This document shows positions 15,401 to 21,372 of a stretch of DNA of 46,362 nucleotides, piece after piece. The notes beneath the pieces were generated by a model. The model was not told the origin of the DNA. It did no database searches and saw only the letters and a program-made list of their open reading frames with translations. Position numbers and translations under genes: made by a program. This DNA is from Paracraurococcus ruber. Its GTDB lineage: Bacteria > Pseudomonadota > Alphaproteobacteria > Acetobacterales > Acetobacteraceae. Position 1 is the stretch's first letter; each line of letters begins with the position of its first letter. The stretch spans positions 1-46,362 of the forward strand of contig NZ_SMOA01000021.1 of NCBI RefSeq assembly GCF_004353985.1, read 5' to 3'.

Positions 15401-17386
15401 GCCGGCCGGCACGCCGCTGGCATCCGGGCCCAGCGTGGCCAGGTCGGTGTCCGGCTGGGTGGTGGGCGGCGGGCAGCCGAATTCGAAGGTGGCCAGCGTC
15501 ACCTCGGCCAGGGTGAAGCGCGCGGTGGTCGAGAAGAAGCCGAGGTCGATGGTGAAGGCAGCGAAGATCTCGGCGGAGAATTTCCCCTTGATCGGGTCGA
15601 AGACGCAGTCGCCCAGCAGCTGCTCGAGATACAGCTTGTTGTCGGCGCCGTCGAAGAAGGCCTCCAGCCCGGATTTCAGGCCGCCGCCCACCTCGACCGA
15701 GGCGATGCCGATGCTGATGGCGGCCGAGGCGTCGATGCCGACGGTGATGGTCGCCGCCGGCTCGAACCCGCCCTCGGGCTTCGCCTTGGTGGTGAAGTAG
15801 AAGCCCTTGGCGAGGTCGCCGGTCGCCAGCCCGCTGCTGTCATAGCCGATGTCGAAATCCACCAGCCCGGAGAAATTGCCGCCGAGCTTCAGGCCGATGG
15901 GACCGACGATGGGGAAGAAGAAGCTGAAATCGCCGCGCACCGGCAGCGACGGCACGTCATAGGTAATGAGGTCGACCGTGCGATTGCCGGTCAGCAGGTC
16001 GACGATCGTCTCCGGCTTCGACAGCAGCGGGATGGTGACGCCCGCATCCGACAGGAAATCCACCAGCGGCTGGGTGGCGCCGAGGCCCGGGCGGGTGCCC
16101 GGCACGCCGGTCAGCTGGTCCTTCGCGGCATCCCGCACCGCGCTCAGCGGGTCCGTCGCCGGCGGGGTATAGGCCGGCGCCGGCGGCGCCCCGGCCGGCG
16201 CGAGGCCCGGCGCCCCCCTGGCCCCGGCACCGCCGGTCAGGACGATGTCGCCGAGGTCGATCTTCGTCCCGTCGCCGCCGCCGGCCTGCTTGAAGCCGTC
16301 GATGTAGCCGAGCGCGGTGGCGAAGGCGTTCAGCGGGTCCTTCAGGTCGGGGAAGCGCGTCGCCACCAGGTCCAGCAGGGTGATGGTGCCATCGCCCTCG
16401 CCGCCCTTGCCGCCGATATTGTCGAAGACCGGCCGCAGGCCGAGCAGGCCGAAGCCGTCATCGACGATCGGCAGCTTCGCCGTCACCGCATCGATCAGCG
16501 GGCCGATCGGGAAGGTGTCCAGCACATCGGCGATGGGGTCGAGCACGCCGCCGAGGAACTTGAACAGCCCGCCGAGGTCGAGCGTGATGTCCTGCAGTTC
16601 GACCGTCGGCGCGGCCTTGTCCGGGCCGAGGAAGTCGTAATCGACCACCAGGTCGGTGCTGATGGTCGGCAGGATGTCGGCGGCCAGCTTGGTGGTCAGG
16701 CCGACATCCAGCGCCACCTTGTCGTCCAGCACGGTGGTCGAAGTGGCGGCGTCCAGCGCGCCGGTGGCGAAGGTGATGTCGGCGCCCGCAGTGATCTCCG
16801 GCGCTGCCGGCCCGGGCGGCGTGGCGACCGAGACGCTGAGGACCGCGAGCTTCGCCTCCGCCGCAAGGGTGATATCGGCCGCGAGGTCGACGGAAAGCTG
16901 CGGCGCATCCGCCTTGACGACGGTGACCTCGTCCGTCGCCGGGTCGTAGCGCAGGACGAGGTCGAGGCCGGCGACGACCGCGGTGTCCACCTTGCCCGAG
17001 GCATCGAAGGACAGCAGGCCGCCGAGGTCGAGCGAGGGCAGCGCCTGCTGCGCCAGCGGGATGCTGTCCCTGGCCTTCAGCGTCACGGTGACGCTGCCGT
17101 CGCCGGCCAGCGTGGCGGCGACGCCGAGATCGGCACTGTCGACGATGTCGTCGAGGGCGGTGACCAGCGCGGCATCCGCCGCATCCCCGGCCGCGAGGGG
17201 CGCGAGGGCGGTGGAGATCGCGCCCTGCAGCTCGTCGAAGACCTTGCCGGCGACCAGCCCCTGCAGGACCGGCGCGCCGTTCAGCAGCGGCAGGTCGATG
17301 CCGGTGAGCGTGCCGATCGCCGTCCCGGCCAGGGTGGCGAAGACCGAGTCGAGCTGCGTGCGGAAGTCGCCAATCGTTGCGGTCAA
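9401..17386 (-). CDS. Giant RTX-type calcium-binding protein
   Basis: About 2661 residues. I place the start at the TTG at 17386, which has GGGGAGA eight bases upstream; a GTG at 17473 would add 29 residues of non-coding look. There is no N-terminal Sec signal. Approximate order: 1-750 is a hydrophobic-repeat region of beta-type segments (LDLGGLLSF, FKFLGGVLDPI). Residues 755-1575 hold blocks of RTX nonapeptides (GGAGNDTLHG, GNAGNDEIFG, GGGGNDTLAG). Residues 1775-2215 resemble a choice-of-anchor L domain (GSGIVLSTGRVADLAGP; FEFALATEELTEW with FNDSFRIKVNG). A Calx-beta-like stretch follows, and the C-terminus ends PAPGADWIF. The acidic-hydrophobic DWIF end suits type I secretion. No ABC/HlyD/TolC secretion genes are adjacent. 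Likely a cell-surface or matrix adhesin; substrate unknown. Confidence 0.85.
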   Translation of the reverse strand: MTATIGDFRTQLDSVFATLAGTAIGTLTGIDLPLLNGAPVLQGLVAGKVFDELQGAISTALAPLAAGDAADAALVTALDDIVDSADLGVAATLAGDGSVTVTLKARDSIPLAQQALPSLDLGGLLSFDASGKVDTAVVAGLDLVLRYDPATDEVTVVKADAPQLSVDLAADITLAAEAKLAVLSVSVATPPGPAAPEITAGADITFATGALDAATSTTVLDDKVALDVGLTTKLAADILPTISTDLVVDYDFLGPDKAAPTVELQDITLDLGGLFKFLGGVLDPIADVLDTFPIGPLIDAVTAKLPIVDDGFGLLGLRPVFDNIGGKGGEGDGTITLLDLVATRFPDLKDPLNAFATALGYIDGFKQAGGGDGTKIDLGDIVLTGGAGARGAPGLAPAGAPPAPAYTPPATDPLSAVRDAAKDQLTGVPGTRPGLGATQPLVDFLSDAGVTIPLLSKPETIVDLLTGNRTVDLITYDVPSLPVRGDFSFFFPIVGPIGLKLGGNFSGLVDFDIGYDSSGLATGDLAKGFYFTTKAKPEGGFEPAATITVGIDASAAISIGIASVEVGGGLKSGLEAFFDGADNKLYLEQLLGDCVFDPIKGKFSAEIFAAFTIDLGFFSTTARFTLAEVTLATFEFGCPPPTTQPDTDLATLGPDASGVPAGTLALNAGERAGFRQINDVAGTDGDESFRVGYAVDADGNRIPGALAVEAYTLTKAFGAALGGKPDPTLILARMGAGRDYVVVSADVTVNADLAGGADGDLVVGGAGNDTLHGDLGAGPAGDDRLYGNAGNDEIFGDEGNDLLEGGAGADLLDAGDGFDQVSYENSPTGVRLLAQPGPNNTFIGQLGDAQGDVIRNAEEFILTNFDDTVFGAANAVNRLNGRDGNDLLYGGGLDDQLQGGAGADNLQGDGGTDSTAYFESNYRVRVDLAQGRGWDGHAQGDRYLSIENVAGTAWDDELTGNGADNILDGWFGNDVLTGGGGADRLRGGEGADTIYAFGGAVEINGGGLLGSAERDLLSYIRKADGGVVARLDGLPGGADPVTRAQVPGIDTLGRPVLVDRPEYSSIEDLEGTNSGDQLAGDAGYNRIWGRGGSDLIAGGGGNDTLAGNAGADALSGGAGFDAADYRESPGAVSVNLAANTGAFADAQGDTFLSVEDLYGSGFSDVLVGDDGSNWIYPGLSRTAVFGDVVDGLGGNDRMFIDYSVEDTGGGLFGGYSTSFLAPGFIVRGRGDGLFDAVVFSNIESLSVVGTRVADQVFAGSGDDVVVTQDGDDFVLAGTGSDQVLAGAGNDTVGSGTTLSRTLTDFAPEVVRFLDGGRGIDLLHFSAGQSFQDIILVGTDGTAEFNGVNLLLANGTVVRNFEVLGAIAIATGFGDDLVEQQGRVDNIISTGAGVDEIRPGLGTDFVDGGLEFGPEALPEGDSNFLGFLDGEDGAFILRNPGDLLVLDYSGAEQAAIGRTGISTTPYFFLTGNPDSEAGQVEVPLETNSGTYVVGPDGVTFTNIERLSVIGTGFGDILAGTELLLGRDRGFEEGTASRRGADILEGRDGDDLLWGKTGSDTLLGGAGSDILIGGAVTSIRSFANNTITDVREVDRLTGGADADTFVLGFDRFFSASPVVLYTDSDGSIFSSFFSTDNRAVVTDFDVAEGDRLQLGGTAANYRLVEQGGSTFLYLRDGLGFGSGFEIGVNSAADELIAEIQGVTGLSLTAPYIRYGTLDSLLTTAQRGALNTDGVAVSAELAIADARFDTPLEPGAAPIAPAPSPAGRAALAASAAPAAWVTQTGDTTVLRDALFAGGAAGIGGGQLLLEGSSIAFGTFDGDPFGLGSGIVLSTGRVADLAGPNEEDGGTSAIQSVNRPFTLVGDITTANAQAARLFKADLSSLGFDLNSLILKDQSAGSGGANGIASGFDLDAVFLSRVNLASVADLGSLPRLDAFAFDAANVRFIPGTQRPTSGPGDFINARDLLGALNGLPVFAQATLDAIDGRNPLAVDGSGGFGALTLGDGGSIGFDLKAALPGDGPLYLYAVEFGGAGEQLSAGITASSNRLAPKADLSTDLGLPGLDGDSTALVYRFTPDASVNAIAFEFALATEELTEWAQSGFNDSFRIKVNGANLARLSDGSFATIDNLYAPPGGQGIALSYLNLFGSSPQRGSDLVLNPVGTGPAAAETRADAYSKVLRFVAPVKAGEVNELRIEVEDVRDALLDSAILVRGGSLKGFWKPDVIIRSPEGPLKEGGTGTLHVEVTVPPGGRLDAPVTVTLDPTDGIDLGNGPGRPVTIVFDPDGPTKRNIDVKAPQDFKDDGDRVEKVDVTVDGGTLPEDQPTIVLPVQEVPFAVEQLWFGIRAVGFENGGSTGPQFEAVTDAAQLATRSLPAKTVPGYEGGGPAVLDFTGSEWQQLLAFRGKAPAVTALGIDLSDGIDGAQTGRADSTGDLRVGPGVVAANLADMAGGGRISDVTRTLDAADDPVVITGLGPANPNILAPAVTEGDGPANFVTFSGPLGFGFLGGTGWDLGGNAQRLNGGESIGFALQQGRTLDAASFVVRTTGGAVGVVLDSDGVTMRDTNGAARGGFVQDASAGELVLGDLADGTAVKVDFRAGTVLVNGAAGGFDAGGFFAAFAAAGADRITFGSLVGQSGGWSVDDLVLLARNPVVAPAPAPGADWIF
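12660..15120 (-). repeat. RTX nonapeptide-coding repeat blocks
   Basis: Degenerate repeats of consensus GGxGxDxLx recur in several clusters through this part of the large gene, for example GGAGADLLDAG, GGGGADRLRGGEGADTIY and GKTGSDTLLGGAGSDILIGG. They alternate with non-repeat segments of 60-150 residues (such as the AQGDxxxSIEN/VED motif). Each run would fold as a Ca-binding parallel beta roll. Boundaries are approximate. Confidence 0.8.
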
Positions 17387-17482
17387 GCAAAATCTCCCCG
17401 GGCGTCGGTCTGCAATGCCGTATTGGCGCAAATCAAGGTCGGGGCCGCGATCGCTGCGGGTCCTGGCCTCCACCAGACCCTA

Positions 17483-17511
17483 TCGAACAGTTAATAAACT
17501 CGATGTGTCAA
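17483..17511 (-). promoter_or_regulatory. Promoter candidate for the RTX gene
   Basis: A perfect TTGACA (17511-17506) lies in a small AT-rich island, rare in this window. At spacing 17-18 the -10 is poor (TTCGAT at 17487-17482 region). Transcription from here would give roughly a 90-base leader to the TTG start at 17386. Confidence 0.35.
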
Positions 17512-17541
17512 GCAACTCACGGGCGATATCGGGCGGTCCGG

Positions 17542-17573
17542 GTACACCCGCCGGGCCGAACCGGCGGGTGTAC
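17542..17573 (-). terminator. Perfect 13-bp hairpin after the binding-protein gene
   Basis: GTACACCCGCCGG (17542-17554) and CCGGCGGGTGTAC (17561-17573) pair without mismatch around a 6-base loop, 18 bases past the stop codon of the 17592-19181 gene. No T run follows. The right arm also contains the 12-bp palindrome GGGTGTACACCC (17566-17577). It probably separates this gene from the RTX gene downstream. Confidence 0.55.
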
Positions 17574-17591
17574 ACCCAGGCATGACGCGGT

Positions 17592-19181
17592 TCAGCGACC
17601 GGCCGGCTTGATGTCCATGGCATAGGTCTCCTCGTCCGCGCGGCCGCGCGCCATGTCCACGCGGTCCTTCCGCAGCGCCCAGGCGCTGGTGATGGAGGCG
17701 AGCGGCAGTGCGATCCGTTCCCGGTTGAACAGCGCCCCCACCTGCTGCAGCAGCGCGCGGCGCTTGGCGTCGTCCAATTCGACCGACGCGGCCTGGATCA
17801 GCCGGTCCATCTCCGGGTTCGAGTAGCCGTGCCAGTTGAAGGCGCCGAGGCGAAGCTGCGGGTTGTTGGTATGGGCGTTCGAGGAATAGGTGTAGTTCGC
17901 CTCCCCCGTCAGGGTGCCCCAGCCGGCCATGATATTCGACAGCTCCCCGCGCGTGCGCTGCGGGAAGATGACCGCGGCGGGCTGGCCGGCCGCCTGCACC
18001 TCCAGCCCGATGCGGGCCAGCATCTGCGCCATGGCGGTGCCGACGCCGCGGTCGCCCGGCAGCCGGTCATTGGTGAAGTTCAGCGCCATGCGGAAGCCGT
18101 TGGGGAAGCCCGCTTCGGCCAGCAGCGCCCGGGCGCGCTGGATGTTGGGCGTGGGGATCGGCTGGTTGGGGATGAAGCCGAAGATGGTCGGCGTGACCAT
18201 CTGGCCCTGCGGCGTGCCGAGGCCTTCCATCGCCACCTCCGCCAGCGCGCGGCGATCGATGGCGAGGTCGATCGCCTCCCGCACCCGCGGATCGCGATAG
18301 GGGTTGCTGGCAAGGCGGGAGCCATCCTTCGCCGTCACCTGCGGCGTGGTCTCGCGGAAGTCGAAGCCGAAATTGAAGACATAGACCGTGTCGGCCTTCA
18401 CCACGCGGATCGCCGGGTCGCGTTCCAGGGTCGGCACGTCGGCCGCCGGGGCACGGACGATCATGTCCACCTGGCCAGTGCGCAGCTGGGCGACGCGTGC
18501 CGCCTCGTTCGGGATCTCCCGCCGCACATGCCGCGCCCAGGGCTGGCGGCCGCCCCAGTAATTGTCGTAGCGCTCGGCCACGAATTGCTCCCGCGGGGTC
18601 CAGGAGACGAAGCGGTAGGGCCCGGTGCCGATGGCGGCGCGGCCGGTGTTGAAGGCCTCGTTGCTCGTCTCCGGCGTCAGCCCGGCGGTGATGCTGGCCT
18701 TGGTGACGAAGACCCGGATGAAGTCGTTGGGCAGGGTGGGCGCCGGGCCGTCGGTGACGATGTGGATGGTGTGCGGGTCGATGATCCGCACCTCCTGCAC
18801 GCGCCGGACATAGATCCGCGTCGGGTTGGGGCCGGACAGCACCTGCATCCGCCGGATGGAGGCGGCGACATCCTCCGCCGTCATCGCCGCGCCGTCATGG
18901 AAGGTGACGCCCTGGCGCAGCCTGAATTCCCAGGTGGTAGGGTCCAGCACCCGCCAGGATTCGGCGATGCCCGGCAGGATCTCGAGCTCGGGGCCGGAGC
19001 GCGTCAGCGTGTCGAAGACATGGGTCAGCGTCTCGGCATGGGTGCCCGTCGCGGTGAAATGCGGGTCGATGGATTCCGGGCCGGCGCGGACGCCGATCGT
19101 CAGGGTCTGGGCGGCGGCGGGCCCCGCCAGCAGCAGGGCCGCCGCGGCGGCCAGGGTCGGTCGGCTCGTCTCTCGGCGCAT
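17592..19181 (-). CDS. ABC transporter substrate-binding protein, family 5 (peptide/nickel type)
   Basis: A 529-residue periplasmic receptor of the DppA/OppA/NikA type. The start at 19181 (MRRETSRPTL) is preceded by GGGGGAG; an ATG at 19205 lacks an SD. A Sec signal peptide ends at GPAAA-QTL. Family features are PESIDPHFTATGTHAETLTH, ESWRVLDPTTWEFRLRQGVTFHDG, NTGRAAIGTGPYRFVSW and DPRVREAIDLAIDRRAL. It diverges by 80 bases from the permease gene at 19262 and is probably the transporter's dedicated receptor. It is clearly more distant from the two SBPs at 25536 and 28437 than those are from each other. Ligand unknown. Confidence 0.92.
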   Translation of the reverse strand: MRRETSRPTLAAAAALLLAGPAAAQTLTIGVRAGPESIDPHFTATGTHAETLTHVFDTLTRSGPELEILPGIAESWRVLDPTTWEFRLRQGVTFHDGAAMTAEDVAASIRRMQVLSGPNPTRIYVRRVQEVRIIDPHTIHIVTDGPAPTLPNDFIRVFVTKASITAGLTPETSNEAFNTGRAAIGTGPYRFVSWTPREQFVAERYDNYWGGRQPWARHVRREIPNEAARVAQLRTGQVDMIVRAPAADVPTLERDPAIRVVKADTVYVFNFGFDFRETTPQVTAKDGSRLASNPYRDPRVREAIDLAIDRRALAEVAMEGLGTPQGQMVTPTIFGFIPNQPIPTPNIQRARALLAEAGFPNGFRMALNFTNDRLPGDRGVGTAMAQMLARIGLEVQAAGQPAAVIFPQRTRGELSNIMAGWGTLTGEANYTYSSNAHTNNPQLRLGAFNWHGYSNPEMDRLIQAASVELDDAKRRALLQQVGALFNRERIALPLASITSAWALRKDRVDMARGRADEETYAMDIKPAGR

Positions 19182-19261
19182 CGCGATGCACTCCCCCGAT
19201 TTCATTGCCGGGCATCTGAGAACGGCTTGCGCGGGCTGTCCATGGCCGGATACTGCGACGG

Positions 19262-20236
19262 ATGCTCGGTTTCCTGATCCAGCGCCTGCTGCAGGCCGCC
19301 CTGGTGATGCTGGCGATGTCGGCGCTGGTCTTCCTGGGCGTGTATGCGATCGGCAACCCGATCGACGTGCTGATCTCCCCGGACGCCACCCAGGACATCA
19401 GGGCGGCGACCATCCGCGCCTATGGCCTCGACCGGCCGCTGTGGGAGCAGTACGGCGTCTTCCTCGGCCGGCTGCTGCGAGGCGACCTCGGCCGGTCCTT
19501 CGTCTTCAACATCCCGGTGCTGGAGCTGGTGCTGGACCGGCTGCCGGCGACGCTGGAACTGGCGCTGGCCTCGGTCCTCATCGGCGCCTTCGTCGGCGTG
19601 CCGCTGGGCATCTATGCCGGCTACCGGCCCGATGGCGCGCTGTCGCGCGGGATCATGGCGGCCTCCGTCCTCGGCTTCTCCGTCCCGACCTTCTGGGTGG
19701 GGCTGATCCTGATCCTGACCTTCGCGGTCAACCTGGGCTGGCTGCCCGCCGGCAACCGCGGGGAGACTGTGCGGGTGCTGGGCGCCGGCTGGTCCTTCCT
19801 CACCTGGGACGGGCTGCAGCACCTGGCGCTGCCGGCGCTGAACCTGTCCCTGTTCAAGCTGGCGATGATGATCCGCCTGGCCCGCGCCGGCACGCGGGAG
19901 GTCATGCTGAGCGACACGGTGAAATTCGCCCGCGCTGCGGGTCTGTCCGAATGGACCATCCTGCGCCGGCACGTGCTGCGGCTGATCGCCATCCCGCTGG
20001 TCACCGTGTTCGGGCTGGAATTCGGATCGACGCTTGCCTTCGCGGTGGTGACGGAGACGATCTTCTCCTGGCCCGGCGTCGGCAAGCTGATCATCGAGAG
20101 CATCACCGCGCTGGATCGCCCGGTGATGGTCGGATACCTGGTGCTGGTCGCCTTCCTGTTCGTCACCATCAATCTGGTGGTGGACCTGGCCTATGCCGCG
20201 CTGGACCCGCGGCTGCGGCGCAGGGCCAGGGCATGA
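19262..20236 (+). CDS. ABC transporter permease (DppB/OppB-like)
   Basis: An inner-membrane permease of 324 residues with the DppB layout. An N-terminal helix (FLIQRLLQAALVMLAMSALV) is followed by a periplasmic region (YGLDRPLWEQYGVFLGRLLR), five further helices, and the cytoplasmic EAA loop (DTVKFARAAGLSEWTILRRH) that docks to the ATPases. The conserved ETIFSWPGVGKLI follows. The first gene of the permease-permease-ATPase-ATPase set, it likely forms a heterodimer with the product of 20304-21164. Its stop overlaps an ATG (ATGA, 20233-20236) that opens a 24-codon ORF. Confidence 0.94.
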   Translation: MLGFLIQRLLQAALVMLAMSALVFLGVYAIGNPIDVLISPDATQDIRAATIRAYGLDRPLWEQYGVFLGRLLRGDLGRSFVFNIPVLELVLDRLPATLELALASVLIGAFVGVPLGIYAGYRPDGALSRGIMAASVLGFSVPTFWVGLILILTFAVNLGWLPAGNRGETVRVLGAGWSFLTWDGLQHLALPALNLSLFKLAMMIRLARAGTREVMLSDTVKFARAAGLSEWTILRRHVLRLIAIPLVTVFGLEFGSTLAFAVVTETIFSWPGVGKLIIESITALDRPVMVGYLVLVAFLFVTINLVVDLAYAALDPRLRRRARA

Positions 20237-20307
20237 CCACGCCCGATGGGCGCGGCCGCCATCCGGCGGCGGGCACCGGGGGCCGGGCCCGGCTTCGCCA
20301 AGCATGA
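20233..20307 (+). CDS. 24-codon ORF bridging the two permease genes
   Basis: The ORF starts at an ATGA overlap with the first permease gene and ends at an ATGA overlap with the second (20304-20307). Its product, beginning MTTPDGRGRHPAAG, resembles the disordered cytoplasmic N-terminus that many DppC-type permeases carry, but it is in a different frame from the permease. It is either a coupling ORF or the N-terminus detached by an indel. Confidence 0.3.
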   Translation: MTTPDGRGRHPAAGTGGRARLRQA

Positions 20308-21164
20308 CCGCGTTCTGGAAGGAATACGCCGAGAATCGCGTGGCGCTCGTCGCGCTCGCCGTCGTCCTGCTGGTGGTGGCCGCGGCGCTGGCGGCGCCCT
20401 GGATCGCGCCGCAGGACCCCTACGACCTGGCGAACCTGGACCTGATGGATGCGCGGCGGCCGCCGGGCTTCGTCGGGTCCTCCGGCTACGCGCACTGGCT
20501 GGGGACGGATGCGCAGGGGCGCGACCTGTTCTCCGCCATCCTCTACGGGCTGCGCATCTCCCTGCAGATGGGCCTCGTCGCCGGCGCCAGCGCCATGGCG
20601 GTCGGCGCGCTGCTCGGCATCCTCGCTGCGCATGCCGGCGGCTGGGTGGAGGGCGCCATCATGCGGGTGGTGGACCTGCAGCTCTCCTTCCCCGCCATCC
20701 TGTTGGCGCTGGTGCTGGTGGCGGTGCTGGGGCAGGGCAAGGCGCAGCTCGTCATCGCGCTGGTGGCGGCGCAATACGCCTATTTCGCCCGCACCGCCTA
20801 TGGCGCCGCCACTGCCGAGCGGCAGAAGGACTATGTCGAGGCCGCCCGCGCCACCCCCCTGCCCGGCTGGCGCGTGGTGCTGCGCCATCTGCTGCCGAAC
20901 TGCCTGCCGCCGCTGATCGTCGTCGGCACCGTGCAGGTGGCCAATGCCATCGCGCTGGAGGCGACCCTGTCCTTCCTCGGCCTCGGCCTGCCGCCGACCG
21001 AGCCCTCGCTCGGCATGCTGATCTCCAACGGCTTCCAGTACATGATGAGCGGGCGGACCTGGATCTCCGTCTATCCCGGCGTCGCGCTGATCATCATGAT
21101 CACGGCGATCAACATCGTCGGCGACCAGCTGCGGGACCAGTTCAACCCGAGGCTGCGGCGGTGA
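20304..21164 (+). CDS. ABC transporter permease (DppC/OppC-like)
   Basis: The second permease, 286 residues from the ATG at 20304 (MTAFWKEYAENRVALVALAV). Conserved features are the first helix, PQDPYDLANLDL, the HWLGTDAQGRDLFSAILYG signature of DppC/OppC, and an EAA-type loop (DYVEAARATPLPGWRVVLRH). The C-terminal SFLGLGLPPTEPSLGMLI and WISVYPGVALIIMI are also typical. It is shorter at the N-terminus than many homologues; a 24-codon ORF in another frame precedes it. It is followed by about 200 bases of palindromic DNA before the ATPase genes. Confidence 0.93.
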   Translation: MTAFWKEYAENRVALVALAVVLLVVAAALAAPWIAPQDPYDLANLDLMDARRPPGFVGSSGYAHWLGTDAQGRDLFSAILYGLRISLQMGLVAGASAMAVGALLGILAAHAGGWVEGAIMRVVDLQLSFPAILLALVLVAVLGQGKAQLVIALVAAQYAYFARTAYGAATAERQKDYVEAARATPLPGWRVVLRHLLPNCLPPLIVVGTVQVANAIALEATLSFLGLGLPPTEPSLGMLISNGFQYMMSGRTWISVYPGVALIIMITAINIVGDQLRDQFNPRLRR

Positions 21165-21179
21165 TCGGAGGGATCGCCG

Positions 21180-21372
21180 TCACGGGAGGAGGCTCTGCCC
21201 CCTCCCGCACCCTCCCCCGCCGGGGATCGAACCGACCCCCGGGCCCCCGTGCGAGTTTATCGCTGGAGGAGGGGCCCCCATCGAGGGGCCCCTCCTCCAG
21301 CGATGACTCAGGCCGGTCCAGGGGTCGCTTGACCCCTGGTGGGGGGAGTGTGAGGGGGGCAACGCCCCCCTC
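21180..21372. repeat. Composite intergenic palindromic repeat, copy A
   Basis: The permease-ATPase gap is filled by GC-rich hairpins. They are GGGAGGAGGC/GCCCCCTCCC (21184-21206), a long perfect palindrome (21259-21304), CCAGGGGTC/GACCCCTGG (from 21318), and GAGGGGGGC/GCCCCCCTC just before the dppD-like start. The order of first, third and fourth modules and the linker GATGACTCA recur in reverse orientation at 38703-38831. It is a dispersed repeat family, cause unknown. Confidence 0.7.
21259..21304. repeat. Perfect 20-bp inverted repeat with 6-base loop
   Basis: The arms 21259-21278 and 21285-21304 (ATCGCTGGAGGAGGGGCCCC and its complement) pair perfectly around CATCGA. It is the longest palindrome in the window and is present in copy A of the composite repeat but missing from copy B. 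Confidence 0.9.

Noticed and set aside
10298-17494. A 2398-codon open frame on the plus strand antisense to the RTX gene
   Set aside because: The product is full of low-complexity Arg/Gln/Glu/Ala/His sequence with no domains, while the minus strand gives RTX motifs throughout. High GC makes the antisense frame stop-free.
21214-21240. GGATCGAACCG, resembling the complement of a tRNA T-loop
   Set aside because: The flanking bases do not form a T-stem, acceptor stem or anticodon arm on the minus strand; it is part of the palindromic repeat.
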